This document shows, in pieces, positions 55,153-63,880 of a stretch of DNA of 64,000 bases (the stretch's first letter is position 1; each line of letters starts with the position of its first letter). The stretch comes from JBEEOW01 sp041191405. GTDB taxonomy: Bacteria; Bacteroidota; Bacteroidia; Cytophagales; UBA9547. Below the pieces are notes generated by a model. That model was not told the DNA's origin and made no database searches. It saw only the letters and a program-made list of their open reading frames with translations. Both the position numbers and the translations under genes were made by a program. The DNA lies in assembly GCA_041191405.1 (NCBI GenBank), contig JBEEOW010000023.1:3444-67443 (forward strand), written 5' to 3'.

Positions 55153-56907
55153 TCAAAAGCTGAAATCGTAAGAAATTTTACCAAGAGTTTCGGTAAATGA
55201 ATTTCCTTGACCTGATTTAATATTTTTATTCACTAAAGCTGTTTCCAACTTAAATGAATGTTTTTTTCCTGGCTTATATACACCTCCTAATTTGGTTGCA
55301 AAAGTTGCAGCTTTTGCACCATTATCATTATTATTTAAATAAGAAGTAACGTATGTAATAGATAGTTTTTTTTGTATTAATTTTTTCGTTATAGAAAGTG
55401 ATGGCCCTATTGATTCTGAAAAAATATTAGGAGCTTCAACCTTATTATAATTACCAGATAAAGCACATGTAAGCTGAATATTATTAAAATTTACACTATA
55501 ATTTGCCAAATAGTTAGTTACATCATTTGGTGTTGAAACTTGCATATTCACTAGTTGACGTATTTCCTTAACATTTTGAAAAGTACTTGAAATTAATGCT
55601 GTGTGTTTAGCATTACCTTTTCCAAAAGTGTAATTTAATGAGCCTACATTACTTGCACTCACTTGAACTAATTTAACAGAGTCTGCTTTAGTAATAGTTG
55701 TTGGAGCTGTTGAGTGGTTAAAGTTCGAATAGTTATATGTAAAATTTAAATTTGGAATAATCAACCAAGTTCCATTCAAAGCATAAATAAACCTACGCAT
55801 TGTTTGGGCCATATTATTTTCCAAATTATTTCTTTCTGTACCCAATGAACCACCCAGCGTAACTTTATTTTTAAAAATTGATGTAGTTGAGTTTAAAGTA
55901 TAAGCTTCTATATCGTTTTTAGCTGCTAAAGCACCAAGAGAAGCATACGTTGGGTCAACCCAAAGATACTTTAATCCAACAGTTGTTGACTTTTGCTTTA
56001 CCTGTATACCAGCAGCATAAGTGCTATTATAGATTGTTGAACTGTTTGGTGTAAATATGTTTCCAAGGTTATTAAAATAAGTGTAATCACCAGAATTTAA
56101 AGCTTCAGGAGCTCTTAAGTCTGTAGTTAAAGCACTGGTAGTATATTCAAAATCTAAATCCAGTTTTTTGTATAATTGATTTTTAGTTTCAATACCAAAC
56201 ACCAAGTTCGACATTGGTTTTAAATTATATTTTTCAGTTAACTCATCACCAGAATAAGTATCATCTTGTGCTTTAAATATGGATATACCAACTTTATTTT
56301 TTTGTTTACCCAATTCAAGTTTTGTTCCCCAACCAACTCTTTTATACGCAGGAACAACTGCAATTCCGTTAATTGTATCTAACAGAGTACGTCTATTAAA
56401 CCTACCATAAAAACCAGAAAACTTAACTATACTTTTGGTAGGAGCTAATTCAACCCCAGCTCCAAAAAATCTCAATCCAGCATAAGTATATCTTGAAAAA
56501 TTTAAGCTTCTATCTCCCAAATGTAATGTTACCCATTTATACTTTGGGCTCATCCCTGTTTTATTAGCTAAGTCAGCTAAAATAGTTTTCAAAGGATTTT
56601 TAGCTGAATAAGATGTTCCATTATCGGTGTAGTTAATTGATAAGGGAATACTAATTTTACTAAAAATAGAAATATTAACATTACCATTCAAAGCCCAAGA
56701 AAATGGAGCTCTTCTTGATGGCATTCCATTCATATTATAAAATGCACTTGTAGCACCAAAACCTCCAGAAACTTTAACAGGCTTTGCATCAGCTATTTTC
56801 TTTAAATCTTTAGCCACATTCTCTACATCTTGTGCATACAAAAAAGTTTGACCACCTAAAGCCAAAATAAAAATAATCAATTTTACATATTTATGTTTTT
56901 TTAGCAC
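55153..56907 (-). CDS. Outer-membrane beta-barrel protein, first gene of the 45-kb array
   Basis: A 584-residue exported protein (signal peptide ending GQTFLYAQ). The mature part is dominated by alternating strands with aromatic girdles (GGFGATSAFYNMNGMPSRRAPFSW, YTYAGLRFFGAGVEL, FSGFYGRFNRR, KRVGWGTKLELGKQ) and ends KISYDFSF with a terminal Phe, typical of outer-membrane barrels. It has no TonB box or plug that I recognise. No in-frame ATG precedes the signal peptide, so translation probably starts at the GTG at 56907. It leads the array and is 12 nt upstream of the 6,759-aa gene; it may be an outer-membrane anchor or conduit for that product, which is inference. The upstream 316 bp would hold the promoter. 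Confidence 0.75.
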   Translation of the reverse strand: MLKKHKYVKLIIFILALGGQTFLYAQDVENVAKDLKKIADAKPVKVSGGFGATSAFYNMNGMPSRRAPFSWALNGNVNISIFSKISIPLSINYTDNGTSYSAKNPLKTILADLANKTGMSPKYKWVTLHLGDRSLNFSRYTYAGLRFFGAGVELAPTKSIVKFSGFYGRFNRRTLLDTINGIAVVPAYKRVGWGTKLELGKQKNKVGISIFKAQDDTYSGDELTEKYNLKPMSNLVFGIETKNQLYKKLDLDFEYTTSALTTDLRAPEALNSGDYTYFNNLGNIFTPNSSTIYNSTYAAGIQVKQKSTTVGLKYLWVDPTYASLGALAAKNDIEAYTLNSTTSIFKNKVTLGGSLGTERNNLENNMAQTMRRFIYALNGTWLIIPNLNFTYNYSNFNHSTAPTTITKADSVKLVQVSASNVGSLNYTFGKGNAKHTALISSTFQNVKEIRQLVNMQVSTPNDVTNYLANYSVNFNNIQLTCALSGNYNKVEAPNIFSESIGPSLSITKKLIQKKLSITYVTSYLNNNDNGAKAATFATKLGGVYKPGKKHSFKLETALVNKNIKSGQGNSFTETLGKISYDFSF

Positions 56908-57223
56908 AATAATTGTAAGTGTCTAATATTCTGTTGTACAGTTTATCTATAATTTCACAAACTACGATTTTTTTTTATTTTTGTTGATATTTTTTAAAAA
57001 TAAATTTGAATTTCAAAACAATATTATTAAAAAAATATAGTTATCACTTAATTTAATCCTATAAAACATAAATCACTCCTATTTAACTATTTACCAAGTG
57101 TACAAAAATTTATACTTCACAAAACAAGATATATTTTTCAATGAAGCAATAATTTAGATATAGATCAAATTTTTTAACTACAGAAATTAATATACAAAAT
57201 GAAAAAAATGATAAATAAAAAAA
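56908..57223 (-). promoter_or_regulatory. Presumed promoter region of the 45-kb array (no consensus seen)
   Basis: This very AT-rich non-coding stretch lies between the terminator of the upstream gene and the GTG of the 584-aa gene. Transcription of the whole array must presumably begin here. I found no exact TAnnTTTG (-7) element of the Bacteroidota housekeeping sigma factor on the minus strand, no operator-like palindrome and no small gene. Confidence 0.35.
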
Positions 57224-57257
57224 GCGATAAAAGTTGGTTAAAACCAACCTTTATCGC
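57224..57257 (-). terminator. Intrinsic terminator of the 596-aa surface-protein gene
   Basis: GCGATAAA...GTTGGTT pairs with its complement (CCAACC...TTTATCGC) around an AAAA loop with one bulged base. In the minus direction it is followed by a T-rich tract. It lies about 26 nt after the stop codon at 57283. Confidence 0.85.
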
Positions 57258-57282
57258 CTTAATTTGAGTTATAAAACTTTGA

Positions 57283-59073
57283 TTACTCTACAAGTAATTT
57301 TTGAATTTTTACTCCAGTTTGAGACTGAATAGAAACAAAATAAACACCGTTATTTAATTTTTCAGTAAGTGCTAATTTAGAAACCTCATTACCAAAGAAA
57401 TTTAATGTTGTTTCAAAATGAACCTTCTCATTCAAATCGTAAATTTTAACAATAATTCCATCTGCTTCTGAAGAACCATTATAATTGATATATAGGTCAT
57501 TGCCAATAAGCGGATTTGGGAAAACTGTGAACTCATTTACATTATTACTTGAAACTTCAATGATTTTAGAATATGTACTAACACCATCAAAATCAACTTG
57601 TTTTAATCTGTAATATTTTAATGGATTAGTTACTGTTATCGAATAATTACTTAAGGTATTTGTTGTACCTATTCCGTTTACAGTTGCGATAGGTTTAAAA
57701 TTTACAGCATCATTTGAAGCTTCAACAATAAATTCTTTATTATTATACTCCATTGAAGTAGCCCATGAAATCAAAGCTGAATTTCCGTGTAAAACACCAT
57801 CAAAAGTTACAAAAGTTACAGGAACTGGTGATGAACCTAAAGAGAAAACTCTACCACCAGCTGTAATTCTTGCATTCTTTCCTCCTGCTAAACGTGCAGG
57901 CACAGATGCATTAATAGTAAAAGTTTTATATTGAGAACCTGTAGAAATTCCTGAATTTGAAATACTAGTTGTTGTACCATATTCATATAATGTAGAAAAT
58001 GAAGTACTTGCAATAATTGACGTAGGAGAACCTGTTAATTCAAATCGTCCTTTATTTCCAGTTACTGCATAAGTAACTCCAGTACCAATAATAATTTGAC
58101 CAGTTCCTGACAAAGTACCGTTAATTATTGGAGCATTTTCTTCCGAATAAATTAATACATTATTGTTTGTAAAAGTTTGACCACTTGGTATAGTTAATTT
58201 ACCAACATTAATTGAAGAACCATCTGCAATTTTAACTTCATTTTGCATAGTAACATTTGATGAAATTATTCCTGCACCTGATAAGTTCAATACACTTGTC
58301 GGTTTTAAAACGAGGGTGCTTGAACCTGAAATTGTGCCATTTACTACAACTGATGTTCCTGTTATTATTAATGAATCTGATAAGGTTAAAGTTGTACCCG
58401 AGTTAATAGTAAAAGTATTTTTAACAGTTACATTATTATTAATTATAGCATTTGAGCCAGACAAAGTTAATTTATTAAAAATAACACCTGGTAAAGTTTG
58501 GTTATTACCAGCAAACTCAAAAGCACCATCTGCTAAATATACTTTAGTTAAAGAATCTAATGCAAAATTACCATATAATTTTGTAAATGGATTAGGGCTA
58601 TTTGAATGAGAAAACTTTCCTTTTCCTGTTAAATTACCGCCAATTTCAATAATACTTGAACTCCACAGCCAGCTATTTTTTTCAGATATATTTACTGAAC
58701 CTGTTATATTTAAAGTTCCGTTATTATATAGAATACCATTTATTTTTACATCTCCTGTAACATTTAAGGTTTTATTTTGTTCGATTGCAAGACTGTAATT
58801 GTTTAGTATTTCTAAATATGCGACAGTAGTATTAGAATAACTTTGAATTCTAGCATTTAAAAGTGGTCCAGTTCCAATTATTACAGAATCAGTTGAACGT
58901 GGGACTCTTCCTAAATCCCAATTTGCTGAAGTTTCCCAATTGCTATTAATTTTACTATCAAATTTCCATGTAATTTTGGTTGCATTTGCTATGTTTATCA
59001 AAAATAAACTAGTCAAAAATAATGCAGCTCTTTTAAAACTGTTTGAAATATCTTGATTTGATAATTTTAACAT
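57283..59073 (-). CDS. Secreted beta-helix-like surface protein with T9SS type A tail
   Basis: A 596-residue exported protein (signal ending NIANA). The first part (TWKFDSKINSNWETSANWDLGRVP, TDSVIIGTG) is a header common in Bacteroidota surface proteins. It is followed by repeats of 'NGTLNITGSV', 'NNNVTVKNTFTINSGTTLTL' and 'SGTGQIIIGTG', typical of parallel beta-helix adhesins or carbohydrate-related proteins. Residues about 430-500 form a compact domain (SNDAVNFKPIATVNGIGTT, YYRLKQVDFDGVSTYSKII) that is often found just before sorting tails. The end is a type A T9SS domain (EFTVFPNPLIGNDLYINYN, LNNGVYFVSIQSQTG). No enzyme residues are evident. It has its own terminator and about 190 nt separate it from the next gene upstream, so it is probably monocistronic. 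Confidence 0.8.
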   Translation of the reverse strand: MLKLSNQDISNSFKRAALFLTSLFLINIANATKITWKFDSKINSNWETSANWDLGRVPRSTDSVIIGTGPLLNARIQSYSNTTVAYLEILNNYSLAIEQNKTLNVTGDVKINGILYNNGTLNITGSVNISEKNSWLWSSSIIEIGGNLTGKGKFSHSNSPNPFTKLYGNFALDSLTKVYLADGAFEFAGNNQTLPGVIFNKLTLSGSNAIINNNVTVKNTFTINSGTTLTLSDSLIITGTSVVVNGTISGSSTLVLKPTSVLNLSGAGIISSNVTMQNEVKIADGSSINVGKLTIPSGQTFTNNNVLIYSEENAPIINGTLSGTGQIIIGTGVTYAVTGNKGRFELTGSPTSIIASTSFSTLYEYGTTTSISNSGISTGSQYKTFTINASVPARLAGGKNARITAGGRVFSLGSSPVPVTFVTFDGVLHGNSALISWATSMEYNNKEFIVEASNDAVNFKPIATVNGIGTTNTLSNYSITVTNPLKYYRLKQVDFDGVSTYSKIIEVSSNNVNEFTVFPNPLIGNDLYINYNGSSEADGIIVKIYDLNEKVHFETTLNFFGNEVSKLALTEKLNNGVYFVSIQSQTGVKIQKLLVE

Positions 59074-59219
59074 GAATACTAGTATAAAAGAATTTGAAAT
59101 TATAACTATTTAATAAATGGTTATAATTTCAATTTAAAGTTTAAAAATTGTAACCTATTTGTAAATTTATTACAATAAAAATCAAATACAAGTTTAATAA
59201 TCATTTTTTAACGCATAAA

Positions 59220-59245
59220 AAAAGCTACCCGATTGAGTAGCTTTT
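59220..59245 (-). terminator. Intrinsic terminator of the deacetylase gene
   Basis: AAAAGCTAC (59220-59228) pairs perfectly with GTAGCTTTT (59237-59245) over an 8-nt loop, and seven T follow in the minus direction. The stop codon of the deacetylase gene lies about 23 nt before it. Confidence 0.85.
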
Positions 59246-59267
59246 GAAATCTTTTGCTTGAATAAAA

Positions 59268-61415
59268 TTACAATTTTACAAATCTCACTGATTTAGTGAT
59301 AGTTTTGCCATTATATTTTATAATGTAAACACCTTGAGGTAAATTTTCATTTACATGAAGGAACGTTTGGTTGTTCTCTACAAAATAGTCTTTTACTAAC
59401 TTACCTTCAAGGGTTAATATTTCAACTTTACCTTCGTATAAACCAGCTATTACAAAATCATTTGCCGAAGGGTTTGGATAAACTTTTAAAGTTACCTGAT
59501 TTTCTAACTCTTCGTTTGTACCTAAAACAACTGCTGGTGTAAAGTTAAAATAATTTAAATTTGCATCATCAGCAACTATTGCAACCTTTAATACTTGATT
59601 ATCACCTGCTTTTAAATAAATATTAGGTACAGTGATGGTTTTAAATGTAGCCCAACCTCCAGTAGTTGCAAATGATATGTTGTTTGTGATTGCAGTATCA
59701 TTTAAATAAAACTTAAGTACAGGAGTAATTTTATTGTCTGCATAATTATTAGCATAACGAATATCTAAATTATAATTCTGTGATTTAGTTACATTTACTG
59801 TATATTTCAACCATTCGCCTGCATCAGTATAACCCAAATTATAACCAATTCCTCCATCGGTACAATTTTCAATATCAACAGTTGTATTTCTAAATGAAGT
59901 AGCATCTCCAGTATTTGTAGGAGTTAAATCATAATAAGCAATTCCTTGCCCTCCGTTATCAAATTCTTCTGCCTCTACCTTACCTGGAATCAAAAATGGT
60001 GTTCCATTATATGGTGTATGTAGTGGTACAACTTTTTTGTTAACTTTTAATTTAGCAATATTAGAAGTTAAACTTGTTGCACCTGAAGTAACAACAACTG
60101 TATAATTACCAGAATCAGCAATTTGTACATTGTTCAAAATTAAAGATGAGGAAGTGGCATTTGGAATGTTAACATTATTCTTTTTCCATTGATAAGTTAC
60201 ACCACTTGCACCTGAAGCTACTACTGTAAATGTAACATTATTGGCACCTTCAGTAACTGTTAAACCACTTGGTTGTGAACTTATACATAATGAAATACAA
60301 TCAACTAAGGAAATTGCAATTGCTCCATCTGATGGATATGCATCGAAATATAAAATACCATTTTTTACTTTTTTTGAAGTAATTGTTTTTACACCTTGGG
60401 TAATAACGTAATCTTGTGCAGTTAAACCACTTAAATTAACCTTTAGTGTTACAGGAGATTTTACTTGTAGCGGATTTAAATAAGTGGCTACATCAAAAGT
60501 TGGAGTATTCCAAGTAATATTAATAACCTTATTTTGAGCATTATAAGTTGTAATTGGAGTAAAATTTAATTTCTGAATTTGGTAAGTTAAAATTTCAGAA
60601 ATAGTACCAACCCATAAATCACCACTTGTAACTTTTGATTTTACATAGTTTAAATGTGTTCTATAATCAGCAACCGAAACGGACCCCCAACCAGAATTAC
60701 CAACATTATGTAATTCCCTATTAACCCATAAGTTATTATTAATTGCTTGATCAACCCAATAATTTAAATTAACAGCAAAAGTACCATTTCCAGTATTTTG
60801 AACATCAACTACTAAAGGAGTTCTAAAAAAACCTAAATTATCTGGTTCAAAATCATTTGCTTCCGCTGAGTTATATGCTCCAGTTCTTGCACCTAAATAC
60901 CCTTTAGTTTGTAGATAAGAATTAGCATTTTCGTTAAATTGATCATAAGGATATATAAAAAAACGAGGCGTATAACCTGTACCAGTTTTTATAGAAGATG
61001 TTGAATAATCAATTTCAATATTAAATTTTTGAGTGTTTCCAGGAACTGCCCATTGATAATTTGTACCTGTACCACCACAATTAGCATTTCCAACAGCACA
61101 AGAATGTGTATGTGAGTGATTAATAATTTCATGACCGTGATCATTAATCATTGATTTAGCCTTGGTGTACATTGATTGGTCGGCTTCACATGAAGAAGTA
61201 ATTGCGCCAAATGTAAATTTCAAACCACGATTAAAATTCATGGTATCAGCATAATTTTGAATACCAATTACGCCATAATCACCAAAATCATCATGAATAA
61301 TATTATAGGCTCCTTTGCAATCATTTTTCCATGTTGCAATAGTTGTACTTGGAGTTTGAGCGTTTGCAATAAGGGCAGTTGCAAATACAAATAAGGATGT
61401 AAGCGTTTTCTTCAT
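59268..61415 (-). CDS. Secreted NodB-type polysaccharide deacetylase with Ig, CBM-like and T9SS domains
   Basis: A 715-residue exported enzyme (signal ending ALIANAQ). Residues about 25-290 form a NodB-type deacetylase: the metal-binding Asp pair in NIIHDDFGDYG, the His motif in HEIINHSHTHS, and RFFIYPYDQFNENA followed by GYLGART. An Ig-like domain at about 375-465 (SSQPSGLTVTEGA, TYQWKKNNVNIP, DSGNYTVVVTSG) is followed by a CBM6-like carbohydrate-binding domain (KVEAEEFDNGGQGIAYYD, IGYNLGYTDAGEWLKYTV). The end is a T9SS type A sorting domain (LKVYPNPSANDFVIAGL). It probably removes acetyl groups from chitin, peptidoglycan or another polysaccharide outside the cell; the substrate is not determined. 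It is followed by its own terminator. Confidence 0.85.
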   Translation of the reverse strand: MKKTLTSLFVFATALIANAQTPSTTIATWKNDCKGAYNIIHDDFGDYGVIGIQNYADTMNFNRGLKFTFGAITSSCEADQSMYTKAKSMINDHGHEIINHSHTHSCAVGNANCGGTGTNYQWAVPGNTQKFNIEIDYSTSSIKTGTGYTPRFFIYPYDQFNENANSYLQTKGYLGARTGAYNSAEANDFEPDNLGFFRTPLVVDVQNTGNGTFAVNLNYWVDQAINNNLWVNRELHNVGNSGWGSVSVADYRTHLNYVKSKVTSGDLWVGTISEILTYQIQKLNFTPITTYNAQNKVINITWNTPTFDVATYLNPLQVKSPVTLKVNLSGLTAQDYVITQGVKTITSKKVKNGILYFDAYPSDGAIAISLVDCISLCISSQPSGLTVTEGANNVTFTVVASGASGVTYQWKKNNVNIPNATSSSLILNNVQIADSGNYTVVVTSGATSLTSNIAKLKVNKKVVPLHTPYNGTPFLIPGKVEAEEFDNGGQGIAYYDLTPTNTGDATSFRNTTVDIENCTDGGIGYNLGYTDAGEWLKYTVNVTKSQNYNLDIRYANNYADNKITPVLKFYLNDTAITNNISFATTGGWATFKTITVPNIYLKAGDNQVLKVAIVADDANLNYFNFTPAVVLGTNEELENQVTLKVYPNPSANDFVIAGLYEGKVEILTLEGKLVKDYFVENNQTFLHVNENLPQGVYIIKYNGKTITKSVRFVKL

Positions 61416-61821
61416 TTGACTTAGGGGAGTAAATTTATTATGAAAAATGAACGTTTAATACTAGCTAATAACAAAAGATCATATTCACTTCTTGAAAGTA
61501 TTCAATATTTTCCTTTAATAGTAATATTTAAAACAAAGTAACAACAATATTGCTAAATAGTCAAATTGAAAATTTTTACTAAAAACACAAACTATTGATT
61601 ATCAATAAAATTAATTTAAAAAAATATTCTGAAATGAAGAAAAAATGGTACGGAAGTGAGTGGAAAATATTATTTTGTCAAATTTAATTTCTTTTTTAAG
61701 TAATTAAAAAGGGATTAATAAAAGATAAATTTACCAATGTTCCAAAATATGAATTAGAAAATCTCGGAATTTACATTTACAGCACAATTCAACCACATTA
61801 ATTTTAATTATTCATCCATAT
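61416..61821. other. AT-rich intergenic region without a recognised gene
   Basis: About 400 bp between two minus-strand genes. It must contain the promoter of the deacetylase gene. A CAAATTTA at 61679-61686 is the minus-strand form of the Bacteroidota -7 consensus (TAnnTTTG), but no -33 TTG lies at the right distance, so this is weak. A 33-codon plus-strand frame at 61440-61541 has no supporting evidence. Confidence 0.4.
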
Positions 61822-63213
61822 TTATTTAACAACTTGCTCCAAACTACTGTATTTGCCAATTATTTTTTTATCCTTATCTAAAACAATAAATGTAGGCGTG
61901 GCTGCTATGTAATATTTTGTTGCGGCTTCGGTATTCCATGCTTTATAATCGCAGGTGTGTAGTATGTTGGGTAACTTTTTTATAGTTTCTTGATGCAAGG
62001 CACTATCGGTATCTAAACTTATAGCTATAATTTTTAATTGTTTATGTTCGGCAGCCCAGTTGTTTAACTTTGGCATTTCTTCCATACAATGCGGACAAGT
62101 ACTGCTCCAAAAAACCAAAATCGTTTTTTCGGATTTTAATTGATACAAACTCTTCGCTTTTAATTTGGTATGTACATCATTCAATTTAAAATCGGGGGCT
62201 TTATTACCTTGTTTTAATGCCGCATAGCCTTCCATTCGTTTTTCAAACTCTGTTTTTTCAAAGGCATCAAAACATTGTTCGGCTAAATTTTTATAATTTT
62301 CATCTAAATATTGCAATACCTCTTCTTCGCCTATTTCTTTAAAACCTAAACTTAAATATTTATAGGCGAAAGTATGGGTTTCTTCATTACCAGTAAATTT
62401 TCGGATAATAACATCCACAGCACGTTTAAAACCATTGGTTTTTTCCTCTGCACTAAAATTCATATTGGGGTTCATCCAATAACGTAAATAATTTAAAATA
62501 TGCTCGGTGTATAAGGGTGAGTTTAATAATTTAGGATTATTGGCATCAAAATTATCCCAAAAATGTTCTCTTTTGTTAAAATCCTGAATTCTAAAATCCT
62601 CGTTAGGGTTCGAGAAATAATAAGGCCTATTTGCCACCATTTCATACGCCCAAGTACCTTGCATTTCGGTTTTAAATTGCTCAAAATTTTTCCAATATAA
62701 ATCTCTTTCCATCTCCCATTCTTTAACAGCCACTTTCATCACCTCGGCTTGTGCATTAGGGTAAGCATTAATAAACTGATTTAATAAAGCAATGCGTTCC
62801 ATTTGCAAACTATTTTGCTTTTGGTAAGCATACCATTTTTGGTTTTCAACAGATGCCGTAAACTTTGGCAAAGCCATTTCCTCATTGGCTTCCATTGTAA
62901 AAGCTATTTGTTTTTCTGTACCATTAATAATAATATCCAAATACTTTTCACCTTCGCTTACAGCGTATTGGAACCGATAAACCCCAGCCGAAATTTGTGG
63001 AGGCAAAACCAATTTAAAACTATCGTTTTTAATAGTAGCCCCACCCACCGGGAAATTACCTACCTCAAACTTAAGCATCAATACCTTGGCGTATTTGGTA
63101 TTGCCTATAAATGTGCCTTTTACCACTATGCTATCTTGCGCATAGGAGTGGAATGAAATAAGTAAAAATGTAGTGAAAAGTATAACATAACAAGCAGAAA
63201 GTTTAAAACCCAT
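61822..63213 (-). CDS. TlpA-like thioredoxin-fold protein with DUF4369-type N-terminus
   Basis: The exported product has a signal segment (MGFKLSACYVILFTTFLLISFHSYAQ). A DUF4369-like region of about 90 residues follows (VVKGTFIGNTKYAKVLML, SAGVYRFQY), then a helical DUF5106-like middle. The C-terminal thioredoxin fold has the redox motif CPHC in FWSSTCPHCMEEMPKLNNW and the cis-Pro loop TPTFIVLD. Such proteins are periplasmic thiol oxidoreductases of Bacteroidota, used for cytochrome maturation, disulphide repair or oxidative stress; the specific client is unknown. The start at 63213 is preferred to 63270, because the longer form puts 19 polar residues before the signal. It ends at the left in an AT-rich gap with no terminator recognised. 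Confidence 0.85.
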   Translation of the reverse strand: MGFKLSACYVILFTTFLLISFHSYAQDSIVVKGTFIGNTKYAKVLMLKFEVGNFPVGGATIKNDSFKLVLPPQISAGVYRFQYAVSEGEKYLDIIINGTEKQIAFTMEANEEMALPKFTASVENQKWYAYQKQNSLQMERIALLNQFINAYPNAQAEVMKVAVKEWEMERDLYWKNFEQFKTEMQGTWAYEMVANRPYYFSNPNEDFRIQDFNKREHFWDNFDANNPKLLNSPLYTEHILNYLRYWMNPNMNFSAEEKTNGFKRAVDVIIRKFTGNEETHTFAYKYLSLGFKEIGEEEVLQYLDENYKNLAEQCFDAFEKTEFEKRMEGYAALKQGNKAPDFKLNDVHTKLKAKSLYQLKSEKTILVFWSSTCPHCMEEMPKLNNWAAEHKQLKIIAISLDTDSALHQETIKKLPNILHTCDYKAWNTEAATKYYIAATPTFIVLDKDKKIIGKYSSLEQVVK

Positions 63214-63308
63214 TTTTACTATTGTAGTTCTATTGTTCAATTTTATACATGCTACACCACTTTGTCTCATATTTTTGTTTTTTAATACATTAACCTAAAT
63301 GTTAAAAT

Positions 63309-63357
63309 TATTACCCTTACCTAACAGGATTTAAAAACCTGTTAGGTAAGGGTAATA
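63309..63357. repeat. 20-bp perfect palindrome (ACCTAACAGG type)
   Basis: A 20-nt arm (63309-63328) pairs perfectly with 63338-63357 over a 9-nt loop. The core ACCTAACAGG/CCTGTTAGGT is a motif I recall as common between Bacteroidota genes. It lies about 95 nt upstream of the TlpA-like start and could also terminate transcription arriving from the FISUMP/MSL unit. Confidence 0.8.
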
Positions 63358-63453
63358 TTATTTTTTGCTAGTATTCTTTATTTAGCAATTAAATGTGAAA
63401 GATTTAACACCTGTCACGGCAAATAAAAGCGGCAAGATGCCTTTTTCATAAGC

Positions 63454-63479
63454 AGTCACTAGGCTGGAGCCTAGTGACT
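63454..63479. repeat. 12-bp perfect palindrome abutting the broken MSL-like gene
   Basis: AGTCACTAGGCT (63454-63465), GG, AGCCTAGTGACT (63468-63479) forms a perfect 12-bp hairpin. One arm supplies the last bases of the stop codon that ends the shifted frame of the MSL-like pseudogene, suggesting that the element truncated it. A GC-rich GCGGCAAGATGCC segment with a small stem follows at about 63429-63442. Confidence 0.8.
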
Positions 63480-63662
63480 AAGGAAAACCTATACTGTATA
63501 TTTCTTGATTTAGATTTTTGATGTATTTAATCCTTAATTTATAACCTAAAAATTTAACAAAAAAGCTCCCTCGTTATACACCTTGTAAAATATACCCTCT
63601 TGATGAAGATATACTTGGGTAGTATCTTGTGCTTGCATTTCTATTTTATCTTTTAATGTCAT
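63478..63662 (-). pseudogene. Broken MutS-like (MSL) accessory gene of a diversity-generating retroelement
   Basis: An ATG at 63662 opens a 38-codon frame (MTLKDKIEMQAQ, then TTQVYLHQEGIFYKVYNEGAF) that stops with TAG at 63546. The -1 frame then carries on the same family sequence (LGYKLRIKYIKN, EIYSIGFP) until a stop at 63478. The pattern 'YLHQEGIFYKVYNEGAF...YSIGFP' resembles domain I of MutS and, as I recall, the MSL accessory proteins placed next to DGR variable proteins. It starts 36 nt after the stop of the FISUMP gene. The zero-frame A_AAT_TTT heptamer before the TAG could in principle be a -1 slippery site, but loss of the normal C-terminus next to a palindrome favours decay. Homologues, by recollection, are about twice this length. 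Confidence 0.6.
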
Positions 63663-63698
63663 TTTTTTTGCCTTAAATAAATCAAATATAAAATAAAT

Positions 63699-63880
63699 CT
63701 AATCCTTGAGGCAACGAACAGAAAAGCCGAACGCCTTAGGGTCGCTGTAACGGCGCACACCACGGTAGCCCGTGTACAGGCTGCGGTTACTTGCATTAGC
63801 ACCTGTAGCAGAAGACGACCACCAGAGGCCGCCAGACGTGCGATTGAGGAACGTACCAAGGGGATGGCGGAAGCCTGCTA
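63699..63880 (-). other. Candidate DGR variable region at the 3' end of the FISUMP gene
   Basis: The last 60 codons (from AGFRHPLG to the stop) lie where a DGR variable region would be in a C-type-lectin-like protein. They have few adenines on the coding strand and show Arg, Ser, Gly and Ala at positions that, as I recall, are often Asn or Tyr in ordinary FISUMP proteins. No template copy is present in the window, so this is a hypothesis. Confidence 0.35.

Noticed and set aside
61440..61541. 33-codon plus-strand frame in the gap before the deacetylase gene
   Set aside because: No family, weak initiation context and divergent position over the likely deacetylase promoter; nothing supports expression.
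63659..63859. 66-residue minus-strand frame rich in Arg and Ala
   Set aside because: It is a shadow of the FISUMP gene: the frame ending at 63699 encodes a recognisable family signature, while this one does not.
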